A stretch of 64,000 nucleotides of DNA, from the NCBI RefSeq assembly GCF_016888335.1, contig NZ_JAFEJG010000004.1, positions 2,480,001 through 2,544,000 of the forward strand, given 5' to 3'. This stretch comes from Janibacter endophyticus. GTDB taxonomy: Bacteria > Actinomycetota > Actinomycetes > Actinomycetales > Dermatophilaceae. A program made the position numbers and the translations under genes. Below, piece by piece: positions 1 to 9,285 of this stretch. The stretch's first letter is position 1. The number at the start of each line of letters is the position of its first letter. The notes beneath the pieces were generated by a model. That model ran no database searches. It saw only the letters and a program-made list of their open reading frames with translations, and had not been told where the DNA came from.

Positions 1-463
1 GGATGATGCGCGCGCCACGCAGGTCGCACTCATCGAGCACGGCGCCGCGCAGGATCGTCCCGTCGAGGTCGGCGTCGACGAGGGTGCAGCGCTCGAGCCG
101 GGCCGCGGTGAGGTCGGCGCCCCCGAATGCCCCGAGGTCGAGCCGGCAGTCGGTCCAGGTGCTCGAGTCCGGCGGGATCGTCGGCCTGGCGAGGGATCCC
201 CACGCCGTCCCGAGCGCCCGGACGCCGGCGAACGCGCAGCCGTCGAGGACCGTGTCCGGCAGCCGAGCCCCGGACAGATCCGCCCCCACGAAGGTGCACT
301 GCTCGAAGCGGCACGCGGCGAGCGTCGCCCGGGCGAAGGAGCCGGTGAGGGTGCACCCGACAAAGGTCACCCCTTCGCACCGCTCCCCCTCGGCGAGGTC
401 CCCGGCGAAGGTCTCGTCGGCGATCTCTCGACGGCCGGCGATCTCGTCGGTCAGGGCGCTCAT
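1..463 (-). CDS. Pentapeptide-repeat protein (partial, C-terminus beyond window)
   Basis: About 154 codons are visible, reading leftwards off the window edge, so the C-terminus is missing. From roughly residue 60 the protein follows the A(D/N)LxG five-residue rhythm: GADLSGARL, then GADLTAARL, DADLDGTIL and CDLRGARI. This predicts a right-handed quadrilateral beta-helix. Several Cys sit at repeat positions. Functions across the family range from DNA-gyrase protection to unknown, and nothing here assigns one. The ATG start is at 463, and the gene is divergent from the ArsR-type regulator. Confidence 0.85.
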   Translation of the reverse strand, partial: MSALTDEIAGRREIADETFAGDLAEGERCEGVTFVGCTLTGSFARATLAACRFEQCTFVGADLSGARLPDTVLDGCAFAGVRALGTAWGSLARPTIPPDSSTWTDCRLDLGAFGGADLTAARLERCTLVDADLDGTILRGAVLDECDLRGARII

Positions 464-530
464 GCCCTCACGCTACGGCCGGCGCCGAAGGGTTGACGAG
501 GGTCCGGACACGCGCAATAGTTTCCATGTT

Positions 531-542
531 GGTTAATTAACC
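531..542. promoter_or_regulatory. 12-bp perfect palindrome, candidate ArsR operator
   Basis: GGTTAATTAACC is a perfect AT-centred palindrome in otherwise GC-rich DNA. It lies 20 bp upstream of the ArsR-family start and between two divergent genes. ArsR/SdpR repressors usually bind AT-rich dyads at their own promoter, so autoregulation is likely. This is an inference from position and symmetry. Confidence 0.5.
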
Positions 543-561
543 GATCGGTGAAGGACAAACG

Positions 562-897
562 GTGGACGACGAGCTCAGCCTCATCTTCGCGGCCCTGGCC
601 CACCCGGCCCGGCGGGCGATCGTCGCCCGCCTCCGGGGTGGCGAGGCGACGGTGAACGAGCTCGCCGAACCCTTCGCGATGTCCCTGCCGGCGGTCTCCA
701 AGCACCTCGCGGTGCTCGAGCGTGCCGGGCTGGTGACCCGCAGCCGCGTCGGCCAGACGCGACCCTGCCGGCTCTCCCCGGCCGCGCTCACCCTCGCTGC
801 CGACTGGCTGGGCGATCCCAGAGAGCTCCTGGAGAAGCGTCTCGACCGGCTCGACGACCACCTCACCCGCATCCAGCGCAAGGAGAGCACGACATGA
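562..897 (+). CDS. ArsR/SdpR-family winged-helix repressor
   Basis: A 111-residue winged-helix regulator. The helix-turn-helix spans roughly residues 15-75, with the recognition helix near LPAVSKHLAVLERAGLV. It starts with HPARRAIVARL, typical of the SdpR-like branch, which lacks metal-binding Cys and controls partner genes rather than metal resistance. The GTG start is supported by AAGGA at 551-555, 6 nt upstream. Its stop overlaps the next start (ATGA), so the two are translationally coupled. The paired AHSA1 protein is the expected partner. The palindrome at 531-542 is a likely autoregulatory site. Confidence 0.9.
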   Translation: MDDELSLIFAALAHPARRAIVARLRGGEATVNELAEPFAMSLPAVSKHLAVLERAGLVTRSRVGQTRPCRLSPAALTLAADWLGDPRELLEKRLDRLDDHLTRIQRKESTT

Positions 898-1388
898 GCA
901 CGACGCAGAGCACCTCACCGAAGAGGGCGCAGATCACCTTCCCCACCGACACCGAGATGGTCATCACCCGTCACTTCTCGGCACCGCGCGAGCTCGTCTG
1001 GCGCGCGTACACCGAGGCCGAGCACGTCCGCGAGTGGTTCGGCTGCGACATGATGGAGATGACCGAGGTCACCTCCGACGTCCGACCGGGCGGCCGCTAC
1101 CGCTACGTCGGCCGCGACGACCAGATGGAGCACCCGTTCTCCGGGGAGTACCTCGACGTCGAGGCCCCTGAGCGGCTCGTCTCCACCGAGACCTACGAGA
1201 ACGTCCCCGGGTCGGAGCACCGCTGCGAGCTGACCCTCGAGGAGGTCGACGGCGGCACCCTCCTCACCGAGCGGCTCACCTACCCCTCGAAGGAGGCCCG
1301 CGACGGGCACGTCGACTCCGGCATGGAGCACGGGGTCCAGCAGTCGTACGACGGGATCGAGCAGATCGCGCAGCGCCTCGCCGCCTGA
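894..1388 (+). CDS. SRPBCC / AHSA1-type lipid- or ligand-binding protein
   Basis: A 164-residue protein of the START-like SRPBCC superfamily (Activator of Hsp90 ATPase 1 branch). The family signature is seen as RHFSAPRELVWRAYTEAEHV followed by WFG near residues 25-50, and GGRYRYV in the middle. Such proteins bind hydrophobic ligands in a deep pocket, and the ligand here is unknown. It is the second gene of a two-gene operon with an ArsR-type repressor, a widespread pairing in actinobacteria. The start ATG lies inside the upstream stop region. Confidence 0.88.
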   Translation: MSTTQSTSPKRAQITFPTDTEMVITRHFSAPRELVWRAYTEAEHVREWFGCDMMEMTEVTSDVRPGGRYRYVGRDDQMEHPFSGEYLDVEAPERLVSTETYENVPGSEHRCELTLEEVDGGTLLTERLTYPSKEARDGHVDSGMEHGVQQSYDGIEQIAQRLAA

Positions 1389-1503
1389 CTCTTCACCGTC
1401 CGTCCGGATTCGGTCAGGACTTGTCCAGCGGACGGTCAGGACGGCTACCCGCGGCTCTAGATTCCGAGCGACCCATCCCCTGGTCGCTCGAAGGAGAGCC
1501 CCG

Positions 1504-2565
1504 ATGCCCCGATCCCGCCACCTCGTCGCAGCCGGCACCGTCCCCGTCGTCACGCTCGTCGCCTCGGTGGTGTTCGGGGCGTCTGCCGCCTCCGCCGCCG
1601 CCCCGCGGTACGTCGCCCTCGGCGACTCCTACTCCTCCGGGACCGGCACCCGCGAGTACCTCGCGGACGGCACCTCCTGCCAGCGCTCGGTGCGCGCCTA
1701 CCCCTCCCTCGTCGCCGCCGCGGGCGGGCTCGACCTCAACCTCCGGGCCTGCTCCGGCGCGACCGTCGCCGACGTCACGAACACCCAGCTCTCCGCGCTC
1801 GACGCCGGCGTGGCCCGCGTGACGATCTCCGTCGGCGGGAACGACGCCGGCTTCGCGGACGTCCTCACCGAGTGCGCCATGCCCGGCTGGGCCAGCGACT
1901 GCAACGGTGACATCGACACGGCGACCGCCTACATCAACGGCATGCTCCCGGGGCGCCTGTCCACCCTCTACTCCTCGATCCGCGCCAAGGCACCGAACGC
2001 CAAGGTCGCGGTCGTCGGCTACCCGAGGATCTTCATGGGCGAGGACTGCAATCTCTTCACCTGGTTCTCCCCGGCCGAGCAGACCCGACTCAACGCGACC
2101 GCGGACCTACTCAACAGCAGGCTCCGGACTGCTGCGACGAATGCCGGGTTCACCTTCGTCAACCCGACCTCGCGCTTCACCGGCCACGCGGTCTGCGACA
2201 GCCCCGAGTGGATCAACGGTCTCTCCTCCCCCATCAGCGAGAGCTACCACCCCAACACCCTCGGCCACCGGGACGGCTACACGCCGATCGTCTCGACCCC
2301 GGTCCTGGGCGCCACGACCACGGTCACGACGACGACGCTCCAGACCGCCGACGCCTCCGAGCCTCGGCAGACTGCACTGCAGCGGCGCTACTCCGCGCAG
2401 GACCGCACCATCGAGCCCAAGGTCTTCCACCTCCCCGACCTCGGCAGCGAACGGGTCCGGCGCGCGGCCGAGCGGGCCGGTGTGGACCTGAGCTCCCGGG
2501 CCAGCATCGACGCGGCCGACCGGGTGTGGTCGGAGCGTCAGGCGGCCGAGGCGCGGGTCGGCTGA
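1504..2565 (+). CDS. Secreted SGNH/GDSL-family lipase/esterase
   Basis: A 353-residue exported hydrolase. An N-terminal Sec signal peptide (about residues 1-33, ending in an Ala-rich cleavage region) precedes the SGNH blocks: GDSYSSG with the nucleophile Ser, a Gly in RACSGATV, GGND with the oxyanion Asn, and YHPN with the catalytic His. Paired Cys residues (for example SCQRS, LRACSG) suggest disulfides, as in Streptomyces-type extracellular lipases. About 90 residues after the catalytic core form an unassigned charged tail. The ATG has an AAGGAG Shine-Dalgarno just upstream. The substrate is probably a fatty-acyl ester. Confidence 0.9.
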   Translation: MPRSRHLVAAGTVPVVTLVASVVFGASAASAAAPRYVALGDSYSSGTGTREYLADGTSCQRSVRAYPSLVAAAGGLDLNLRACSGATVADVTNTQLSALDAGVARVTISVGGNDAGFADVLTECAMPGWASDCNGDIDTATAYINGMLPGRLSTLYSSIRAKAPNAKVAVVGYPRIFMGEDCNLFTWFSPAEQTRLNATADLLNSRLRTAATNAGFTFVNPTSRFTGHAVCDSPEWINGLSSPISESYHPNTLGHRDGYTPIVSTPVLGATTTVTTTTLQTADASEPRQTALQRRYSAQDRTIEPKVFHLPDLGSERVRRAAERAGVDLSSRASIDAADRVWSERQAAEARVG

Positions 2566-2581
2566 CCCCGCCACGGCACGA

Positions 2582-2617
2582 CGAAGGGCGACCCGCCAGG
2601 TGGTGGGTCGCCCTTCG
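2582..2617. terminator. Bidirectional hairpin between the lipase and ettA
   Basis: A 13-bp perfect inverted repeat (CGAAGGGCGACCC and its complement) with a 10-nt loop sits between two convergent genes, 17 bp after the lipase stop. It could terminate both. No long T-run follows, as is usual for high-GC actinobacteria. The stem ends in the CGAAGGG motif seen in other terminators here. Confidence 0.75.
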
Positions 2618-2638
2618 GTCGTCGTCTCGAGGCTCGTG

Positions 2639-4321
<1,683 letters not shown>

Positions 4322-4327
4322 GGGGGC

Positions 4328-4333
4328 AGGCTA
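4328..4333 (-). promoter_or_regulatory. -10 element of ettA, leaderless arrangement
   Basis: TAGCCT on the minus strand ends 6 nt before the ettA ATG, so transcription probably begins at or next to the start codon. No Shine-Dalgarno is visible. Confidence 0.5.
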
Positions 4334-4374
4334 TCGACCCCGGTCCCCAGGCCCGAATCCGTCCGCCACCGGCC

Positions 4375-4914
4375 TCAGAAGGCCGGCGCGAGGTCGGGCT
4401 CGGCCGATGCGCCCTCCCGCTGGCCCCGGGCGTCCTGGACCTCCCCCGTGACCTTGTCGACGAGCGGTCCGACGCCGGCGTCGTCCTCCGGCGCGAAGCT
4501 GTCCTCGTAGGCCTGACGAGCCGCCTCGTCGGCGGTGGCGTCGCCCTCCGACCCCCGCCCCGGCCGGACGAAGGCGCTCTGCCCGAGCAGCAGGTCGTGC
4601 CCGACGTGCTGGGCGTTGATCTCCACCGAGGTGCCGTAGCTCTCGTCGGAGCGCTGGTACTGCCGCACCCGCTGCCGGCCGACGACGACCACTGGCTCGC
4701 CCTTGCTGAGGCAGGCCCGGGTGTTGACGCCGAGCGCCCGATAGCAGGCGACGTTGTAGAAGGACGTCGGCCCGTCCTCGAAGACGCCGTCGCGGTTGCG
4801 CCGCCGCTCGCTCGTCGCGAGGCGGAAGGTCGTGAAGACCTCGCCCTGCCCGGTCGTCCGGGTCTCTGGGTCGGCGACGAGCCGGCCTGTGACCGTCACG
4901 TGTGTCTCGTACAT
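4375..4914 (-). CDS. ssb: Single-stranded DNA-binding protein
   Basis: A 179-residue SSB. The OB fold covers about residues 1-108, beginning MYETHVTVTGRLVADPETR and including the conserved aromatic strand TSFYNVACY and the GEPVVVVGR turn. The C-terminal half is acidic and disordered and ends in DLAPAF rather than the canonical DDIPF tip, so contact with SSB partners may differ. It may be a second, specialised SSB; the main replication ssb usually sits between rpsF and rpsR, which are absent here. The start is supported by GAGAAGGGA upstream. A 137-bp gap with a terminator separates it from the GTPase genes. Confidence 0.85.
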   Translation of the reverse strand: MYETHVTVTGRLVADPETRTTGQGEVFTTFRLATSERRRNRDGVFEDGPTSFYNVACYRALGVNTRACLSKGEPVVVVGRQRVRQYQRSDESYGTSVEINAQHVGHDLLLGQSAFVRPGRGSEGDATADEAARQAYEDSFAPEDDAGVGPLVDKVTGEVQDARGQREGASAEPDLAPAF

Positions 4915-4989
4915 GTCCTGTCCCTTCTCGTGGTCCCGGACCGAGCTGGTCCGGCTCCCCCACGGTGTCGACGCACGGGACGGCGTGCG

Positions 4990-5023
4990 ACGGGCCGCCG
5001 TCCGGCTGTGGACGGCGGCCCGT
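4990..5023 (-). terminator. Hairpin terminator downstream of the dynamin-like GTPase pair
   Basis: A 14-bp perfect stem (ACGGGCCGCCGTCC and its complement) with a 6-nt loop starts 28 nt after the stop codon of the second GTPase gene. Its position would isolate ssb from the GTPase transcript. Confidence 0.7.
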
Positions 5024-5051
5024 GGCGGGTCGAGGGTGTGGACGAAGGGGT

Positions 5052-6695
5052 TCAGCGGCCTCCGCGGGCCCGGGCGATGCCCTCGCGGGTCCGGGAGTGG
5101 CGGGCGAGCACCTCGCGCACCGGCTGGATGACGACGCGGTCGGCGACCTCGGCGATGCTCCGGCGCAGGCGCTTGTCGACAGCAGCCGAGCGACGCCGCG
5201 CCCCGGTCCTGGCCATGAGCCGGCCGAGCCCGGCGACGAGCAGCCCGCCGAGCAGGCCCCCGACGAGCAGGAGGAAGGGCGTCGCGAAGGGCCCGACGTC
5301 GAGGGTCGGGATCGCGGGCAGCTGCAGCCAGCCGGCGAGCCCGATGACGACGAGCCAGACCAGCCCGACGACCGCCGCGAGCGCGAGCAGGACCTGCAGG
5401 GCTCCGAGAAGCCCCCACCACACCGGGTTGCGGCCGCGCAGCGAGGTGTGGATGACGGCCTGGTCGAGCTCGTCGGCGAGACGGTCGTCGTAGGGGGCGG
5501 CGGCGTCGGCGACCGCGTCGGCCCAGCGGGTGGGCAGCCCCTTGCCGGCGTGCTCACCCAGCCGCCGCGCGGCGAGGTCGACCGCGGCACGCGCGGACGG
5601 CGTGGGTGGCGGGATCGAGGACCGGCCGAGCACCGCCCGGACGTCCGCCTCGGTGATGTCGGCCCCGGCCTTGTCGAGCCGCAGCCGCTTGAGGGGCGCC
5701 GCGCGGAAGCCCTGGACCCATCGGGTGAAGGGCCACCCGGTGCGAGCCACCGACTCCATGACGAAGTCGCGCTCGACCGCGCTGACGACGGTCGGCACCC
5801 CGGCTGCCCGGGCCAGCGCGTCGACGAGCTCGCCCGAGCCCAGCGCCTCGACGTCGACCTCGTCCGACCCGACGGAGGCGGACAACCCCTTGGCCGCCTC
5901 CTCGAGGTCTGCGCCGAGTCGGTGCCGGCTCGCGTCCTGCGCGGCGACGGCGACGTGCAGCCGCTCGCGGAGCGTGTCGATGCCCTCGCCGGTCTTCGTC
6001 GAGGTGGCGACGACCTTGGCCTCGGGGATCCCGTCGCGCTCGAGGAGGCGGGCCAGGTCGGCCCGGACCCGGTCGACGCCGTCGCCCTTGAGCCGGTCGG
6101 CCTGGTTGAGGACGACGACGGTGACCGCCCCGTACTCGCGCAGGACGGCGACGTACTCGTCGTGCAGCACCGCATCGGCGTACTTCTGCGGGTCGGTGAC
6201 CCAGACGAAGACGTCGACGAGCTCGAGGATGCGGCGGGCCTCCATGCGGTTCGCCGACTCGCGCGAGTCGAAGTCGGGCAGGTCGAGCAGCACGAGCCCG
6301 TCCAGGTCGCCAGATCCCGCGACGCTGTGGCGGGCACCGACACCCAGCCAGTCGAGCAGCTCTCCGACCGGCTCGTCGCCCCAGACGCCCGCTGTCGGCG
6401 TCGAGGTCGTCGGGCGGCGCATGCCCGCCTGGGCCACCTCGGCCCCGACGAGGGCGTTGAAGAGCGAGGACTTGCCCGAGCCGGTGGCTCCGGCGAGGGC
6501 GACGACGGTGTGGCCACCCACGAGCCGGGTCCGCTCGTCGACCTTGTCGACGGTCTCCCGGGCGCGGGCGGAGGCCGCCGGGTCGAGGAGGGATCCCCCT
6601 TCGTCCACGGCGTCACGCAGGCCAGCCGACCGGCCACGCAGCTCCTCGACCGGGAGCGCCGTGACCTTGGCCTGACCCTTGAAGATCGGTGTCAT
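5052..6695 (-). CDS. Dynamin-like / YfjP-type GTPase, second of a tandem pair
   Basis: A 547-residue GTPase. The G1 loop is GATGSGKSS (about residues 69-77), G3 is DLPDFDS, G4 is NQAD, and a Thr-rich switch (RRPTTSTPT) follows G1. A helical middle region leads to two hydrophobic stretches near residues 430-500 (VLLALAAVVGLVWLVVIGL and a Gly/Leu-rich segment), then a basic tail, so it should insert into the membrane. It overlaps the upstream gene by 4 bp (ATGA). This paired, membrane-linked layout resembles bacterial dynamin-like pairs (Streptomyces DynA/DynB, mycobacterial IniA/IniC). Family resemblance is clear, but the exact role is not known. Confidence 0.8.
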   Translation of the reverse strand: MTPIFKGQAKVTALPVEELRGRSAGLRDAVDEGGSLLDPAASARARETVDKVDERTRLVGGHTVVALAGATGSGKSSLFNALVGAEVAQAGMRRPTTSTPTAGVWGDEPVGELLDWLGVGARHSVAGSGDLDGLVLLDLPDFDSRESANRMEARRILELVDVFVWVTDPQKYADAVLHDEYVAVLREYGAVTVVVLNQADRLKGDGVDRVRADLARLLERDGIPEAKVVATSTKTGEGIDTLRERLHVAVAAQDASRHRLGADLEEAAKGLSASVGSDEVDVEALGSGELVDALARAAGVPTVVSAVERDFVMESVARTGWPFTRWVQGFRAAPLKRLRLDKAGADITEADVRAVLGRSSIPPPTPSARAAVDLAARRLGEHAGKGLPTRWADAVADAAAPYDDRLADELDQAVIHTSLRGRNPVWWGLLGALQVLLALAAVVGLVWLVVIGLAGWLQLPAIPTLDVGPFATPFLLLVGGLLGGLLVAGLGRLMARTGARRRSAAVDKRLRRSIAEVADRVVIQPVREVLARHSRTREGIARARGGR

Positions 6696-8416
6696 AGGGC
6701 GGTCCCCACGGCCTGGGCCGCCTCGGTGAGTCGGCGGATCTGACCGTCGCTGATGCTCTTGCCGCCGAGGGCGGCCTCGTAGCGCTCACGCTCGTCGGCG
6801 TAGATGTCACGGACCCGCTCGAGCAGCAGCGTGCGGGCCTGCGCCGACATCTCCCGGACGGCCTGGTCGCCGAAGATCGCCTCGAGGACCTTCTGGGCGA
6901 GGGCGGTCGTGCCGCCGGCGATGGCCACCTCGGGGGCGACGAGCACGCCGCCGGTGTGGGCGAAGGAGACGAGCATGAGGAAGAGACCGATGCCGTTGAC
7001 GCCGTAGGCGGCGATCCGGGCGTTGGTGCGCCGGTTGCCCCCCTCGGCGCGGACGATGTCCAGGACGTCGCTCTGCCAGTCGCGCACCGTCCGCTCGATG
7101 GTCGCCTGGAGGTCGCTCGAGGAGCGGGTGAGCGCCGGGTGCGCGTCGAGGAGCGCCGGGCCCGCCTCGGCGGCGCGCCACTGCCGGGCGACGGTCGCGG
7201 CGGCGGCGTCGGCCTCGGCCTGGACGAGCGCGGCGACGCCGTCGTGCAGCGCCTCGTCGAGCGGCTTCGACGGCGGGGGTGCGCCCTTGACCGCGGAGGT
7301 GATGCGGTCGCGGACCTTGGAGACGCCGGACTCGACCTTGCGGAAGAACTCGCCCGTCCCGACGAACTCCTGCCAGCGGGCCAGCACCTCGCCGCGCAGC
7401 AGCTGGCCGTCGCTCATGCCGTCCTTGACCTGCTGCTCGGCCTTGTCGTAGGCGGCGAAGGCGGCACCCTTGAGGTCGAAGACCTGATGCTGCTGCGTCT
7501 CCATCGCGCTCACGAGCTCGGCGGAGCGCTCGTCGAGGGAGCGCAGGGCGCCGCTGAGGGTCTGCCGGATGACGATGCCGCGAGCGCGCTGGTCGCCGGC
7601 GAGCGCACCGAGCCAGGAGCGCAGGCGGGCGATGTCGGCCTCCGGGATGAGGCCGCGCTCGTCGAGGTCGGTCTCGGGGACGGTGAAGACCGGCGAGGTC
7701 TCCAGGCCCTGCTCGCGCAGCATGTCGACGAGGTGACCCCGGACGTCCTGGACGGCGTCTCGGTCGACCCGGTCGAGCACGATCGCCACGGCGGTCCCCC
7801 GGTCGGAGGCCTGCCGCAGGAGCTCCCACGGGACGGCGTCCGCGTAGCGGGCGGCCGTCGTCACGAAGAGCCACAGGTCGGCCGCCTGGAGCAGCTGGTT
7901 GGCCAGGCCACGGTTCGCAGCGACGACCGAGTCGATGTCGGGGGCGTCCAGGAGAGCCATGCCCGAGGGCAGCTCGTCGGAGGCGACGAGGCGCACGGTC
8001 CCGGGCTGAGGCTCCGCGTCGGTCGCGCCGGTGACCCGGGCGAGCGAAGGGAGGACCCGGCTGTCCCGGAACCACCGGGAGTCCTCGGGGTGGTGGATGA
8101 GGACCGGGCTCGTCGTCGTGGGACGCAGGACACCGGTCGTGCTCACCTCACGGCGCAGCACCGAGTTGACGAGGGTCGACTTGCCGGCACCGGTCGAGCC
8201 GCCCACGACCGCGAGCAGCGGCGCGTCGATGGAGGCGAGGCGCGGGATGACGTAGTCGTCGAGCTGCCGGAGCAGGGCGTCGCGGTTGGCGCGGGCGTCC
8301 GCGGTGGAGGGCAGGTCGAGGGGGAGCTCGGCGCGCTCGACCTCGTCGCGCAAGACGCTGACGCGGGCGAGGAGATCCGGGGCGCCGACATCGGCGGCGA
8401 CGGACGAGGCTGGCAT
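6692..8416 (-). CDS. Dynamin-like GTPase, first of a tandem pair
   Basis: A 574-residue GTPase with G1 GGSTGAGKST (about residues 72-81), G3 DAPDIDS and G4 LDRVD. A long helical region follows, then one hydrophobic stretch near residues 475-520 (GIGLFLMLVSFAHTGG) and a final helical segment. The organisation of G domain, helical bundle and membrane paddle is like bacterial dynamins and unlike Era or EngA. The upstream -10 element TAGGTT ends 6 nt from the ATG, implying a leaderless mRNA covering both GTPase genes. The two proteins are dissimilar enough to suggest heteromeric partners rather than a recent duplication. Confidence 0.8.
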   Translation of the reverse strand: MPASSVAADVGAPDLLARVSVLRDEVERAELPLDLPSTADARANRDALLRQLDDYVIPRLASIDAPLLAVVGGSTGAGKSTLVNSVLRREVSTTGVLRPTTTSPVLIHHPEDSRWFRDSRVLPSLARVTGATDAEPQPGTVRLVASDELPSGMALLDAPDIDSVVAANRGLANQLLQAADLWLFVTTAARYADAVPWELLRQASDRGTAVAIVLDRVDRDAVQDVRGHLVDMLREQGLETSPVFTVPETDLDERGLIPEADIARLRSWLGALAGDQRARGIVIRQTLSGALRSLDERSAELVSAMETQQHQVFDLKGAAFAAYDKAEQQVKDGMSDGQLLRGEVLARWQEFVGTGEFFRKVESGVSKVRDRITSAVKGAPPPSKPLDEALHDGVAALVQAEADAAAATVARQWRAAEAGPALLDAHPALTRSSSDLQATIERTVRDWQSDVLDIVRAEGGNRRTNARIAAYGVNGIGLFLMLVSFAHTGGVLVAPEVAIAGGTTALAQKVLEAIFGDQAVREMSAQARTLLLERVRDIYADERERYEAALGGKSISDGQIRRLTEAAQAVGTAL

Positions 8417-8422
8417 GTGTCA

Positions 8423-8428
8423 AACCTA
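8423..8428 (-). promoter_or_regulatory. -10 element of the GTPase operon, leaderless arrangement
   Basis: TAGGTT on the minus strand, 6 nt upstream of the first GTPase ATG. No Shine-Dalgarno is visible, and transcription probably starts at the A of ATG. Confidence 0.5.
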
Positions 8429-8460
8429 ACTCAGGCATGGCTGAGTTCCGGACTACTCAG

Positions 8461-8534
8461 CGCCCCCGGCAGGACTCGAACCTGCGACCTAGAGATTAGA
8501 AGGCTCTTGCTCTGTCCAGCTGAGCTACGGGGGC
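8461..8534 (-). tRNA. tRNA-Arg (anticodon TCT)
   Basis: A full cloverleaf on the minus strand: acceptor GCCCCCG/CGGGGGC, D-arm GCTC/GAGC, anticodon loop CTTCTAA giving TCT (reads AGA), and T-arm GCAGG/CCTGC with TTCGAGT. The 3' CCA is not encoded. The anticodon stem AGAGC/TCTCT has a C-U mismatch at 31-39, next to the loop, where related tRNAs normally have C-G. AGA is very rare in such a GC-rich genome, so the gene serves a rare codon. Confidence 0.93.
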
Positions 8535-8598
8535 ATGCGGGTGTCCAAACCCGCGCAGGTCAGTGTACGAATGTGACCGACCTGACATGATGCGGGCC

Positions 8599-9282
8599 AT
8601 GGTTGTCCGGGTCGAGCTCGCCGAGGCGGTGATCGTCGACGACCCCTCCTTCCGTGCCCTGCTCGACGACACCGAGCTCGCCCGCGCCGACCGCAAGCGC
8701 GTGCCCACCCCCTTCATCGGCGCGCACGCACTCGTCCGCACCGTCCTCGGCGCACGCCTCGGCGTCCCCCCGCAGGACCTGCGCTTCCGCCGGCTCTGCC
8801 CGACCTGCGGCTCGAGGCAGCACGGCAAGCCGACGGTGAGCGACCACGGCGGCGTCGCCTTCTCGCTGTCGTACACGGACAGCCTCGCCGTCGTCGCGGT
8901 CACCGACGGGGTCGAGGTCGGGGTCGACGTCGAGCACGTCTCGGAGGCCGACTTCGGGGGGTTCGCCCGGGTGACCCTGGCACCGGACGAGGTCGATGCC
9001 TTCGACGACCTGCACGGCCCCGACCTGCTGCGCGCCCGGGCCCAGGTCTGGTCGCGCAAGGAGGCCATCCTCAAGGCGACGGGGCACGGCCTCGTCGTCG
9101 ACCCGACCGAGGTCGTCGTCTCCCCGCCCGCGGAGGAGCCCCGCCTCGTCGCCTGGCGCGCCTCGGAAGCCGCTCCGGACGTCGTCGCGCTGCACGACGC
9201 ACCGCTGGGCTCGGTGGAGCACCGGGCCGCCGTCGCGGTCCTCGCCGACGGGCCGATCGAGATCGTCCCGGTGAGCGGCTGA
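8599..9282 (+). CDS. 4'-phosphopantetheinyl transferase (Sfp type)
   Basis: A 227-residue enzyme moving the phosphopantetheine arm of CoA onto a carrier-protein Ser. It shows GVDVEHV, whose Asp and Glu bind Mg2+, and WSRKEAILKATG, the Sfp-family W-x-x-KEA signature. A CPTCG pair near residue 75 could bind metal. No polyketide or peptide synthetase lies nearby, so the substrate carrier is encoded elsewhere. The start is uncertain: in-frame ATGs at 8587, 8590 and 8599 all lack a clear Shine-Dalgarno. 8599 is chosen because MVVRVELAEA begins the first strand. It ends 3 bp from the convergent PrsW gene. Confidence 0.87.
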   Translation: MVVRVELAEAVIVDDPSFRALLDDTELARADRKRVPTPFIGAHALVRTVLGARLGVPPQDLRFRRLCPTCGSRQHGKPTVSDHGGVAFSLSYTDSLAVVAVTDGVEVGVDVEHVSEADFGGFARVTLAPDEVDAFDDLHGPDLLRARAQVWSRKEAILKATGHGLVVDPTEVVVSPPAEEPRLVAWRASEAAPDVVALHDAPLGSVEHRAAVAVLADGPIEIVPVSG

Positions 9283-9285
9283 CCG

